A stretch of DNA of 64,000 nt from Fidelibacterota bacterium (GCA_018650795.1 JABIFG010000003.1:22232-86231), one strand, 5' to 3'; counted from the stretch's first letter, positions 17,857 through 26,191 are shown. Notes: generated from the letters alone by a model not told the origin. Numbers and translations: made by a program.

Positions 17857-20376
17857 ATGAAAATTTCACGCTCACTTATTCAATGGCTACTCCTCTTATT
17901 GTTTGCAATAAGCAGCTCAGCTCAACAAAGTATTCATGGATTTATTCGCGAAAATGAAACGGGTGAACCTCTGCCCTATGCTAATGTAATTTTGCCGGAG
18001 TTGAATCGAGGAGCTACCTCCAATGTAGAGGGATATTTTGTCGTTAGCGATCTTCCCGTTGGAGCGCACCAACTCGTAGTGTCCATTATTGGATATTCCA
18101 GATATGAACAAACCATAGAGCTACCAGCAGATCTCAATCTGCGTTTAGATGTACGCTTGGATCAAGCGATAATTGAAGGTCAGTCAATCGAAGTGAGTGC
18201 TGAGCGGGAAAAATTCAAGGAATTGGTCAGCACCAGCACGGTGACCCTTGACCGGCGAGCCATCGAGGTTGCCCCCTCTTTTGTTGAGGCTGATGTATTC
18301 CGAGCTCTACAACTATTGCCTGGAGTCCAATCTCTCAATGATTTTTCATCAGCACTTTATGTGCGAGGTTCTACTCCTGATCAAAATTTAATCATGCTTG
18401 ATGGCATCACCGTCTATAACCCCATGCATCTTGGTGGAATCTTCTCAACTTTTAACACTGATGCAATCAAGGAAGCAGACTTCCATGCAGGCGGTTTTCC
18501 TGCTCAATATGGTGGACGTCTTGGGTCTATTCTTAATATTGTGAACCGGGAAGGCAATACAGAAGAATTGACCGGCAGTGCGAATATCTCTCTAATATCC
18601 AGCAAAGCCTTAATTGAGGGTCCACTGCCCACTGGGAACTCAGAGTTTTTGAAGGGATCATGGATGCTGGCAGGGCGACGTACATATTTTGATGTCGTTG
18701 CAAATACCCTCTATAAACAATTTGTTTTACCGAGACTTGATGCAACAGATCGTGAAGACTCTCCTGAAAATATTTTCCCATATTATTTTTATGACTTCCA
18801 GGGTAAAGTCAATCTGGATGTGGGCAGCAATCATCGCTTGACCTGGAGCTCTTTTCATGGGGATGATGTCCTCAAATGGGATTACCAGGCTGATTATTCT
18901 TCAGATGATTGGGAGGATGAAGGCTATATTCCCGATGGAGGGTATTATTACGAAGGTAGTGATAGCAGTGTGTTTGATTGGCGCTGGGGAAATTTCACCA
19001 ACAGTCTGAGCTGGCGCTGGATTGTCTCACCTAAATTGATTGCTCGAACCTTCATCGCAAATAGTAGATTTCGATTTGCAGTCGATTTTGATTATGCCGA
19101 AGAAAGCTATTCGCATAGTGATTTTGATACTTCCAGCAGCAGATCTTCATTTGGTTTTGATCTCTTTGACCGCATCAACGATAATAGTGTAGAATCCAAT
19201 TTAACCTGGTTGGCAAACGATGCTCACAATGTGCTGACAGGCTTCCAGCACAAGGAGGTCCATTTCAAGTTGGGAATGATTCTTAGAGCCAGGGATACAT
19301 ATAACGGTGTGACTGAAACTTTCAGGGACACGATTATGTGGATGGAATCAAAACCAGTTGAATCAGCCTGGTACATTCAGGACCAATGGAAAATGAGCCC
19401 CCTCCTGTCCTTGCAAACAGGCTTACGGGTTGCCAGCTATTCTCTGCATGATACGACTTACTTTGAACCACGTCTGGGTCTGAAATATTTTCTTTCAGAG
19501 AAGGTCTCCCTGAAGGCTTCGGTGGGTCGTTATCATCAATTTCTGACTGTGGCTAACCCACCTGATGAAAACTTGAGATTTCTGGATATCTGGTTCGGTA
19601 TTCCTGAGGATCGTCCTGCCCCCCGGTCAGATCATTATATCCTGGGAATAGAATATTTGAGCGATTCAGATATTCTTATTCGTACCGAGGCATATCATAA
19701 ATCATTTGACAATCTGTTGACCCTCAAACCGACTGATCTCATCGCTGTAGATGCTGAAGGTCACCTCAAGATAGATCCATTTAACGAATTTTGGGAAACG
19801 GACGCTTATGCCCAGGGGCTGGAGATTCTGGTTAAGAAACTATCTGGGAAAGTTCGTGGATGGGCTGGATATACTTATGCCCAAACCAAGCGTAAATACG
19901 AGGGACAAGATTGGTATTTCCCCAAATATGACAGAACCCATACACTCAATGTTGTGGCAGATTGGTCTCTGAATGAAGCCCTGCATTTCAGTACTGCCAT
20001 TACTTATTCCAGTGGGAACCCCTATACTGCAGTTATCGGTAGAACAGAAACCTGGACGGATAATTCATGGGATTTGAATGACTCCTGGTACAATCGCGAA
20101 AGTTTTCTCTATGGTGAAAGGCATGGCCAGCGCTATCCCGGATATTTCCGCTGGGATGTAAGTTTTAAGAAACGAAAGCCTTTTTTAAATGGACATCGTG
20201 AGTGGTATTTCCAAATTTTAAATGTCACAAACCACCTGAATGTATTTAGTTATCTCTACCGCAATCACGGTGAGTATAATTATAAGACTTATGAATATGA
20301 GAATAAGGGTGTGCAAAGATTTGGTATCCCCATGTTTCCATTTTTTCCAACCTTTGGGGTGAAATTTGAATTCTGA
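17857..20376 (+). CDS. TonB-dependent receptor with carboxypeptidase-regulatory-like domain
   Basis: An 839-residue outer-membrane receptor that imports ligands using TonB energy. A signal peptide (to ~22) is followed by a CarboxypepD_reg-like domain ('IHGFIRENETGEPLPYANVILPELNRGATSNVEGYF', ~25-110), a plug domain with 'LQLLPGVQSL' and 'YVRGSTPDQNLIMLDGITVYNP' (~135-240), and a large barrel that ends in Phe ('TFGVKFEF'). The domain order is typical of FCB-group receptors. It is not clearly SusC-like, since no SusD follows; a DUF4249 lipoprotein follows instead. The ligand is unknown. No good Shine-Dalgarno motif precedes the ATG. Confidence 0.9.
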   Translation: MKISRSLIQWLLLLLFAISSSAQQSIHGFIRENETGEPLPYANVILPELNRGATSNVEGYFVVSDLPVGAHQLVVSIIGYSRYEQTIELPADLNLRLDVRLDQAIIEGQSIEVSAEREKFKELVSTSTVTLDRRAIEVAPSFVEADVFRALQLLPGVQSLNDFSSALYVRGSTPDQNLIMLDGITVYNPMHLGGIFSTFNTDAIKEADFHAGGFPAQYGGRLGSILNIVNREGNTEELTGSANISLISSKALIEGPLPTGNSEFLKGSWMLAGRRTYFDVVANTLYKQFVLPRLDATDREDSPENIFPYYFYDFQGKVNLDVGSNHRLTWSSFHGDDVLKWDYQADYSSDDWEDEGYIPDGGYYYEGSDSSVFDWRWGNFTNSLSWRWIVSPKLIARTFIANSRFRFAVDFDYAEESYSHSDFDTSSSRSSFGFDLFDRINDNSVESNLTWLANDAHNVLTGFQHKEVHFKLGMILRARDTYNGVTETFRDTIMWMESKPVESAWYIQDQWKMSPLLSLQTGLRVASYSLHDTTYFEPRLGLKYFLSEKVSLKASVGRYHQFLTVANPPDENLRFLDIWFGIPEDRPAPRSDHYILGIEYLSDSDILIRTEAYHKSFDNLLTLKPTDLIAVDAEGHLKIDPFNEFWETDAYAQGLEILVKKLSGKVRGWAGYTYAQTKRKYEGQDWYFPKYDRTHTLNVVADWSLNEALHFSTAITYSSGNPYTAVIGRTETWTDNSWDLNDSWYNRESFLYGERHGQRYPGYFRWDVSFKKRKPFLNGHREWYFQILNVTNHLNVFSYLYRNHGEYNYKTYEYENKGVQRFGIPMFPFFPTFGVKFEF

Positions 20377-20380
20377 TAAC

Positions 20381-21478
20381 ATGCATACACAAACTCTGGA
20401 CATTGAGCTAGTCGAAAAGTCCGGTGATGATGAGAGAGGGCTTCGACAAGCTCAGCCGTCGAAGCATGTTCAAATTAAATATCTTGTTAGATTGGCATTT
20501 TGCATGCTTAGTCTCATCGTAATCATATCCTGTGGAAACTGGGGTTGGGAAGCCATTGACACGGATAACAAAGAAAAGCTGAACATATTTGGTCTTATCA
20601 GTCTGGATGATTCACTATCAAGTTTCGTCATTGTTCATAAAACTCTGGACACCGCCGGACCAGACCAGGAGATCGTTGGCTATGATACCATTTATTTTGA
20701 TTCCTGGGAGTGGTTTAATGATGACACTGGGATGTTTGTGAGAGACACTTTTTGGTATGAGACTCCTTACATTAGACCTATCCGAGAGTCTCTCTATGTT
20801 GTTAAGGATGCGACGGTCATCATTTCAGATGGCTCGCAGGACTACACTTTTGTCCGTAGTCCAAATTTTGGTACTGAAGGGGAGGGTCGAGAAGATTACT
20901 GGTATGATGACGTTTTTAGTGATCATGGGGTTTATGTAAATACTGATGGCAGTTTTTCACCGACACCAAATACAGAATATTCACTTTCTGTCACTACACC
21001 TGGGGGTCATAATATTTCTGGTTCAACGATTACACCAGTAATTCCCAGAATCAAGGTCGATCAGTTGGAAGATACGCTCTCACTCAACAGTCTTTTCGAG
21101 TTGAATTGGCACTATGATGGAGAGTTTAACACAACCATCACATCTGGATTCGCATCACAAGACTGGGAGAAATATGTTTGCGGGATGCGTCAGTTTGGGT
21201 TGACAGAGCCGGGAGATACAACCTGGACATCCACTATAGATTCATGGTGTCTGGAAAGCGTTCCTAATGAGGAGGTTTTCGCTCCTATGGATATTCGGCT
21301 ACGATACTTGGATGAAAACTACTATCGTTACTTTATAGCCACTGATGATGAGGTGGAGAATATTTCAAATTTCCTCATCGGCGAGGGGAGTATCGGTACA
21401 GCTTATGGGGTCGATGGTGGATTTGGTGTATTTGGATCTTTTAGCGCTGATTGGGTCAATCGCTATGCCACGCCATAA
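20381..21478 (+). CDS. DUF4249-family lipoprotein
   Basis: About 365 residues. A hydrophobic segment ending in a lipobox-like 'LIVIISC' precedes a beta-rich body ('LNIFGLISLDDSLSSFVIVHKTL', 'YSLSVTTPGGHNISGSTITP') matching DUF4249, lipoproteins encoded next to TonB-dependent receptors in the Bacteroidetes lineage. The receptor stop is only a few bases upstream. The start is uncertain. The ORF track begins at a TTG inside the receptor gene; ATG 20381 is used here, but it gives an odd ~50-residue leader that includes the REP-like element. The original start may have lain nearer 'IKYLVRLAFCML'. The function is unknown, perhaps a surface partner of the receptor. Confidence 0.7.
   Translation: MHTQTLDIELVEKSGDDERGLRQAQPSKHVQIKYLVRLAFCMLSLIVIISCGNWGWEAIDTDNKEKLNIFGLISLDDSLSSFVIVHKTLDTAGPDQEIVGYDTIYFDSWEWFNDDTGMFVRDTFWYETPYIRPIRESLYVVKDATVIISDGSQDYTFVRSPNFGTEGEGREDYWYDDVFSDHGVYVNTDGSFSPTPNTEYSLSVTTPGGHNISGSTITPVIPRIKVDQLEDTLSLNSLFELNWHYDGEFNTTITSGFASQDWEKYVCGMRQFGLTEPGDTTWTSTIDSWCLESVPNEEVFAPMDIRLRYLDENYYRYFIATDDEVENISNFLIGEGSIGTAYGVDGGFGVFGSFSADWVNRYATP
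20405..20465. repeat. REP-like palindromic element
   Basis: GAGCTAGTCGAA (20405-20416) and TTCGACAAGCTC (20442-20453) form an 11/12 inverted repeat. GCTTCGAC and GTCGAAGC (20440-20465) form a second perfect 8-bp stem around ten bases. The core GCTTCGACAAGCTCAG strongly resembles short palindromic repeats I associate with scattered intergenic elements in many bacterial genomes. Here it lies in the 5' part of the DUF4249 reading frame and is translated as 'RGLRQAQPS'. No other clear copy was noticed in this window. Confidence 0.65.
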
Positions 21479-21479
21479 A

Positions 21480-23408
21480 CTACTTGAGGTAGACCAATTT
21501 AGAATCAGCACGTAGAACCCGCGGTGAGCCTGTCTCCTTGAATTCCACTTTCACCAAATAAATCCCAGCTTCAAGATATTTTCCGTCTACTTCTCTAGCA
21601 TTCCAGCTGTACTCAAGCAAACCCCTGACTTGATTGGGAATTTGTACTTCAAGCTTCCTCTTCCCATGTAAATCAAAGATGCTTAGATTAACATTCCCAC
21701 TGCCTGGAAGGAGGATCTTGATATTAGTTTCTGGATTAAATGGATTTGGAAAAGATTGTACCAGCAGGTGAGACTCAGGATTTTGGGTGTCAACTCTGTT
21801 TGTAGAATGTGTCTGTTGAATAGAAGCAATGGGGATGGGTGACAAATCCATTTGCTCGTAATATGATTGGAATTCATCAACTTCTGGCAAATCGTATTCA
21901 AATAAATCCTGGGCAAAACGTGGAGCGATGGTCTGGTAGTTCATAATTGCAGTTACTTCGTAGGTAGCATCCGGATTCAGCCCACCTACACGATAATGCA
22001 CTCTATCGACCCCAGTACCCTCTTCAAGGCCATTCCTATTGAAATCGGGGTCTATGGTCGCTAAACCTATAATGGCGGTAGAATCTACTGCTACACCATC
22101 AGAGAGATAACCCGAGGGCGGAATCCTGTTATCCTTCAAATATCCAGCGATTCTGAGCAGTGTATAGGTTTTTTCTCCGTTCACATCAGCCGGCATATTT
22201 TGGTAAACCTGTACCTGATCCGCATGGTTAATATTCTGGTGGTGAGGTTCATAGCCTGGTTCTAAACCGATAATTTCACCTTCTGCATTCCAGGCACCAG
22301 AGTGGAAAATATTTTCCCCAGAATGATTCTCAATTTTTAGTTCTATCCAGGCTCTTCTGCTGGGATAAGCCGTGGGAAATTTATGACCAGAAAGGTTTAG
22401 AATAGCTACTTCAATATCTAATGAATCTCCGGTATTATTCCAATCTAGCGCCAGATCGAGTTCCACGGTTTGATTTTGTAATAGTCTCATTGTTCTGGCA
22501 ATGCTTGAATCAAACTGAGCCTCGGTAGCACTAACATTTAACTCAGCACCAAAATTCCTCAACATGGTTAACATAAAAACATTTCCACCCACAAATTCAT
22601 GGGTATGCAGCGGGTTACGAGCCCCTAGCCATTGTGGACGGTTTGATAAAATGATGTTCTCATTGATGGCTGGCATGTGACAAGTCTGGCATTCTATACC
22701 TGCCTCAGGATAATCGCTATTGAGCCATTCAAGATAGGGCACCTGTTCGGGTGCTTCACCAGCGACTTCGCCAGCATCATTTACATAGGGTGTGAATAAC
22801 GTGTGGCAAGTAGCACATAGCTCCGAACTAGAGATATGCGGGCTCATCACAGGGGTGTAATTGGACATGTTCATCATCGGACCAGTTACTGGATTGCTGA
22901 ATGGACCATAAATGAGTCGATCATTCTCGATAGTGAAATGACCTGAGAAGCTCTCAGCCTGACCCAGATTCTGATCTTTGATTTGATGACAAACTGCACA
23001 ACTTACTCCATCCATAGCCAGGGGATCTGACAACATTTCCGAAATCGAGTAATCCGATTGTCCATCATATTCAGCTTGAGTATTTCCCATAGTGGCGTGA
23101 CAGCTTGTGCATTTATCCTCTATGACTGATTGCAGGTGAGGATGGGCGGATATTTCCGCCTGTACTTTGGCTTGCCATAACGGATCTTTAGCTGCATTTG
23201 CCATCATTGTGGAGCGCCAAAAAGTTGTTTGGGACACATCATTCCCCTGATTGTCACTTAGTGCTCCAGTATTGGGCGCGCCCTGAGTGTGGCAGGCAGC
23301 ACAAGTACCAGAGCCAGAAAATAGCGTGTTCGTCTCCAGCGGAAGTGATTGGGGGATCACAACAGAAACAAAGATTGACAGTGTGATGATTCTCTTGAAT
23401 AAGTTCAT
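21480..23408 (-). CDS. Five-haem cytochrome c with T9SS sorting domain
   Basis: A 642-residue exported multihaem cytochrome. A signal peptide is followed by five CxxCH haem sites: CAACH, CTSCH, CAVCH, CATCH and CQTCH, all in the N-terminal ~250 residues. Further His residues ('PHISSSEL', 'THEFVGG') are candidate distal ligands. The middle is beta-rich, and the last ~90 residues form a T9SS type A sorting domain ('SFPNPFNPETNIKILLP' and 'LEAGIYLVKVEF', ending 'KLVYLK'). It should therefore be exported to the cell surface and may exchange electrons with extracellular donors or acceptors. GAGG precedes the ATG. It is convergent with the DUF4249 gene, one base apart. Its redox partner is unknown. 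Confidence 0.88.
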   Translation of the reverse strand: MNLFKRIITLSIFVSVVIPQSLPLETNTLFSGSGTCAACHTQGAPNTGALSDNQGNDVSQTTFWRSTMMANAAKDPLWQAKVQAEISAHPHLQSVIEDKCTSCHATMGNTQAEYDGQSDYSISEMLSDPLAMDGVSCAVCHQIKDQNLGQAESFSGHFTIENDRLIYGPFSNPVTGPMMNMSNYTPVMSPHISSSELCATCHTLFTPYVNDAGEVAGEAPEQVPYLEWLNSDYPEAGIECQTCHMPAINENIILSNRPQWLGARNPLHTHEFVGGNVFMLTMLRNFGAELNVSATEAQFDSSIARTMRLLQNQTVELDLALDWNNTGDSLDIEVAILNLSGHKFPTAYPSRRAWIELKIENHSGENIFHSGAWNAEGEIIGLEPGYEPHHQNINHADQVQVYQNMPADVNGEKTYTLLRIAGYLKDNRIPPSGYLSDGVAVDSTAIIGLATIDPDFNRNGLEEGTGVDRVHYRVGGLNPDATYEVTAIMNYQTIAPRFAQDLFEYDLPEVDEFQSYYEQMDLSPIPIASIQQTHSTNRVDTQNPESHLLVQSFPNPFNPETNIKILLPGSGNVNLSIFDLHGKRKLEVQIPNQVRGLLEYSWNAREVDGKYLEAGIYLVKVEFKETGSPRVLRADSKLVYLK

Positions 23409-23470
23409 GTATCCTCAGATTGTAATGTTGCAATCATATATAAATTATAACGTCAAATGGCAATACAAAG

Positions 23471-23500
23471 CACAAGCCCCGGGAAAAACCCAGGGCTGTG
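23471..23500 (-). terminator. Strong hairpin after the envelope operon
   Basis: CACAAGCCCCGGG and CCCAGGGCTGTG pair across AAAAA with one bulge and one mismatch, giving a stem of about 11 pairs. On the - strand it lies just after the Spy-like gene, with a modest T-rich stretch following (CTTTGTATTG), so it probably ends that operon. A second small hairpin, GTCCTC-ATAA-GAGGAC (23513-23528), stands between it and the gene. Confidence 0.6.
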
Positions 23501-23544
23501 TACAGGGAGGAAGTCCTCATAAGAGGACAACACGATATGGATGG

Positions 23545-24012
23545 TTATCTACCGGGCCTGCCTGAACGGCTACCACGACGGCCACCCATATTGTCATCAC
23601 CACGAGATCCTCTGGGACCTCTGCGTCCTTCACGAGGTCCAAATTCATGCTGATCATAGATAAGTTGCTGATCTGGCGTGAGCAAAGATCTGATCTGATC
23701 TCGATGAGCACCCATTAAGGCATCCATGGCTGTTCCATTAGCTTCAATGGCAGCCTCTAGCTCTGCAATCCGGCCTGCATCGGGATTTTCACTGTTATTG
23801 AGCAGTCTGAGCTCTTGTTCCAGTGAACGAGTAGTTTGCCGAATTTCCTGCATGGCAGGTTGCATACTTTCACGTAGAGTTGTGATTTGTTGCATTTGTT
23901 CTGTGGTTAAATTCAAGCTTTCATCCCAGGTCATCATTCGATCCCCGCGTCTCCCCTGACCTATCAACATGGCAACGGTAAGCATGAACAATAAAATTCT
24001 TTTGTAGTTCAT
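23545..24012 (-). CDS. Spy/CpxP/ZraP-like periplasmic protein
   Basis: A 155-residue exported protein: signal peptide (~1-19), a helical core, and a Gly/Arg-rich tail ('GRRGPRGSRGDDNMGGRRGSRSG'). 'LNLTTEQMQQITTLRESMQPAMQEIRQ' and 'IRSLLTPDQQLIYDQHE' are the paired LTxxQ signatures of the Spy/CpxP/heavy-metal-sensor family, whose members are periplasmic chaperones or metal-binding stress proteins such as ZraP. GGAG lies upstream of the ATG. It is the last gene of a four-gene operon that follows a two-component system. The basic tail is unusual for the family. A role in sensing or buffering envelope stress is inferred. Confidence 0.7.
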   Translation of the reverse strand: MNYKRILLFMLTVAMLIGQGRRGDRMMTWDESLNLTTEQMQQITTLRESMQPAMQEIRQTTRSLEQELRLLNNSENPDAGRIAELEAAIEANGTAMDALMGAHRDQIRSLLTPDQQLIYDQHEFGPREGRRGPRGSRGDDNMGGRRGSRSGRPGR

Positions 24013-24024
24013 ATCTGCTCCTTT

Positions 24025-25179
24025 TTAATTATTTAAATTGATACTTATACTATAGCTCATGCTCTCATAATCATAGAGCATGTCATTCGATTTGTTCTGG
24101 GTCAAACCAGTTGTTAGCACTAATTCAACCTCAGACATCCAATCAAGGTTATTGATTGCCCAGTACTTATTCCAGCGAAACTGAAAATGGTTACGCTCAT
24201 CCTGACGATCATAACCCAGATGCACCAATTCCTCATCTTCAATTACATAATCCATGGCATCAAAATCGAATTGATAAACAGGCACATCGATATAGCTTTT
24301 TTTCAAATATGAATGTGATACCTGAAAACTGCTCTGGGGACTATGACGATACATTAAACGCATCGCGCTTGAAGAACCTTCCCAGCGAAACCGATCCGTG
24401 AATGGGTTTTCTATTCCATCCTGCAGGACCAGAGAATCAGCATCATCATTCAAAAGGGTTTGATTTTCCAGCCACAAAGTGAACCCAAATTTACTGCCCA
24501 GTGATTGACTTAATCGTAATTCTGTTGTAGTCAGGTAATTGCTGGGAATATCGTTCACAGTTGTAAAAAGATTGCGACCTTGTCCAGAGATGCTGGTTTG
24601 TGGTAAGAAATCCTGTAGGGAGATGGACGATCGTAATTGAAGCGAGCTCTTTGTCTGGAATGACTGATTATACGCTGCGAAAACTTCATGAACAGAATTT
24701 GAAGCTTCTTCAACTTCCGCAAATCTTTTCGATTCGAAATCATACCCAAAGGTGGTGAGGTGGCCTGCCTGGAAGTAGTGTTTCCATTTCCCATAAAAAC
24801 CGAGGCCAGAATTATTGTAATAGCTATAGCTATCCTGATAACGGTTTGCAAATCCGTGAAAGCCATAGAAAAGCTGATTATCATCAATTTCTAAATACCG
24901 AAATTGTAGGCCAAGCTCAATCTGGCTCGATGAATATTCAGCTTGTGGGTAAATCTGTGTATGTGAGAGATCTAAATATCCTCTGGCATTGTCGGAAATG
25001 ATCGAGCTAAGCCCCAGAGTTGAACTTCCATAAGATGCATTTTCGACCAATTTGCTTCCTAACAGATAGTCTGCCATACCAGTTGTGGTATTTAGTTCAA
25101 CAAACAAATCCTCAGCCAGTCCAATATTCAAACTAATAGACAATAGACCCAAGAGTTTTATAATTTTATTAAGAATCAT
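24025..25179 (-). CDS. Outer-membrane-like beta-rich protein, unknown function
   Basis: A 384-residue exported protein with a signal peptide ending near 'NIGLAED'. The body has many alternating aromatic strands ('YLDLSHTQIYPQAEYSSSQIELGLQFRYLEI', 'STYLTTTELRLSQSL'-like segments, 'FRWNKYWAINNLDWMSEVELVLTTGL') and the end 'SYSISINLNN' is strand-like. This points to an outer-membrane barrel of perhaps 14-18 strands. No characterised family is recognised. Its ATG overlaps the stop of the preceding small gene by one base (TAATG), so they are translationally coupled. Confidence 0.55.
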   Translation of the reverse strand: MILNKIIKLLGLLSISLNIGLAEDLFVELNTTTGMADYLLGSKLVENASYGSSTLGLSSIISDNARGYLDLSHTQIYPQAEYSSSQIELGLQFRYLEIDDNQLFYGFHGFANRYQDSYSYYNNSGLGFYGKWKHYFQAGHLTTFGYDFESKRFAEVEEASNSVHEVFAAYNQSFQTKSSLQLRSSISLQDFLPQTSISGQGRNLFTTVNDIPSNYLTTTELRLSQSLGSKFGFTLWLENQTLLNDDADSLVLQDGIENPFTDRFRWEGSSSAMRLMYRHSPQSSFQVSHSYLKKSYIDVPVYQFDFDAMDYVIEDEELVHLGYDRQDERNHFQFRWNKYWAINNLDWMSEVELVLTTGLTQNKSNDMLYDYESMSYSISINLNN

Positions 25180-25376
25180 TATGAAGAAAGTTTCTGCTGG
25201 GAGTTAGAATTATTTGAGTAACGGATATGTGGAAACATCATCTCATCTGCTTGTTGCCATAAATATACTTCGCTCATAATGCGAGAGTATATTTTTAATT
25301 CCTCGGTAATATCATCTGAACGAAAACTGGATTTAAACTTTGCAGCCAGTGCCTCTCTACGTGTTTCTCTATCCAT
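25179..25376 (-). CDS. Small hypothetical protein, ~65 residues
   Basis: A charged small protein without signal peptide or membrane helix. The N-terminal part is strongly helical ('DRETRREALAAKFKSSFRSDDITEELKIYSRIMSEVYLWQQADEMMF') and the tail is Ser/Asn/Gln-rich. The ORF track starts at 25382, but AGGAGA directly abuts that ATG; the second ATG at 25376 has proper six-base spacing and is preferred. Coupling to the next gene through TAATG supports it as a real gene. The function is unknown. It could be a cytoplasmic regulator of the envelope genes on either side. Confidence 0.6.
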   Translation of the reverse strand: MDRETRREALAAKFKSSFRSDDITEELKIYSRIMSEVYLWQQADEMMFPHIRYSNNSNSQQKLSS

Positions 25377-25437
25377 TTTCATTCTCCTGATAAGATAACC
25401 TGGGGAGGAATATTTCCTCCCCAGGTGAATCTAATAT

Positions 25438-25848
25438 TTAGCGTGTAACTCTTGAACTGAAACGTGTCTTGGGCATTACTGGATCTACGATACAGTCACC
25501 ATCGCCAGGACCTACGCCGGTTCCATTACCAGGGCCATTGCCACCGGAGGATCCGCGTCCATTACCAGTTCCGTCAGCAGGACCATTTCCGCTTCCGTTA
25601 CCTTCGCCACCGCCATATCCAGCACCACTACCATCTTGTGGCTGAACATAGTCTTCATCCATTGAATTTGGGATGCCATCTCCATCAGCATCAGGAGCTA
25701 AATCGTTAAATCCATCTCCATTCTCATCAATGAATTCGCCAGGACCATTGCCCCACTGGCCACCGGCCTGTGCGTATACTGGATTTGCAGTTGAGATCAG
25801 GCTAATTGCCGCCAACATCACCATTGCTGTTAAAATTTGCTTTTTCAT
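25438..25848 (-). CDS. Secreted Gly/Asn-rich protein with Asp-rich calcium-type motifs
   Basis: A 136-residue exported protein. A signal peptide (to 'NPVYAQ') is followed by two Asp-rich loops of the thrombospondin type-3 or EF-like kind ('DENGDGFNDLAPDADGDGIPNSMDED'), then ~60 residues of almost pure Gly/Asn/Ser/Pro ('GNGSGNGPADGTGNGRGSSGGNG') and a short tail with one Cys. The Asp loops probably bind Ca or another divalent ion. AAAGGAGAG precedes the ATG. It is the first gene after the candidate sigma-54 promoter. No homologue with known function is recognised. Confidence 0.6.
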   Translation of the reverse strand: MKKQILTAMVMLAAISLISTANPVYAQAGGQWGNGPGEFIDENGDGFNDLAPDADGDGIPNSMDEDYVQPQDGSGAGYGGGEGNGSGNGPADGTGNGRGSSGGNGPGNGTGVGPGDGDCIVDPVMPKTRFSSRVTR

Positions 25849-25910
25849 CTTTTCTCTCCTTTTACTTGTTCTCTATTTGTCTTGTTATTTCAATAAATCT
25901 GCTTCTTATA

Positions 25911-25928
25911 GTCCAACCTCTGTGCCAA
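25911..25928 (-). promoter_or_regulatory. Candidate sigma-54 promoter (-24/-12)
   Basis: Read on the - strand, TTGGCACAGAGGTTGGA matches the sigma-54 consensus YTGGCACG-N4-TTGCW with exact -24/-12 spacing. It departs at the G after GGCAC and at the C of the -12 GC. The expected start of transcription is near 25900, about 50 bases before the ATG at 25848. It lies next to a gene for a sigma-54-dependent activator. Confidence 0.6.
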
Positions 25929-26015
25929 TGAAGCTGGCATGGCATAATTCCTTGCCTTACATATTGTTATATATGGATTTATAGATTTTACTTAGATAGG
26001 ATTATACGAATACTA

Positions 26016-26054
26016 TCTCGACATATCACGTCGATTTCGACGTATTTGTCGAGA
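26016..26054. promoter_or_regulatory. Tandem dyads, candidate enhancer-binding-protein site
   Basis: Two dyads lie side by side: TCGAC-N7-GTCGA (26018-26034) and TCGAC-N6-GTCGA (26037-26052). Together they form one long near-palindrome, TCTCGACA...ACGTCGA-TT-TCGACGT...TGTCGAGA. The centre is about 130 bases upstream of the predicted sigma-54 start site, the usual distance for an NtrC-type activator. It lies between the regulator gene and the operon it may control. Confidence 0.55.
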
Positions 26055-26129
26055 ATTAACCTGTTGATTTACGCATCAAGGTGCTTGAATTGTCCCGGAT
26101 GGAGTTGAAGGGTTCAGCTATTTTGTGGT

Positions 26130-26156
26130 GAGCTCAGTTGGGATTCGAATCCCAAC
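26130..26156 (+). other. tRNA-arm-like palindrome
   Basis: GTTGGGATTCGAATCCCAAC is a perfect 20-bp palindrome whose core GGATTCGAATCC matches the T-arm consensus of tRNAs. AGCTCAGTTGG, the usual D-arm sequence, overlaps it on the left. There is no anticodon stem between them, so this is not a functional tRNA. It may be a deletion remnant, an integration scar or chance. Confidence 0.35.
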
Positions 26157-26191
26157 CTGGATAATTTCCTCATTTTCCATAATCGTCCTAT

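Noticed and set aside
25464-25709. 81-residue His-rich ORF on the + strand
   Set aside because: His/Arg-rich composition is the antisense reading of Gly-rich codons in the secreted-protein gene.
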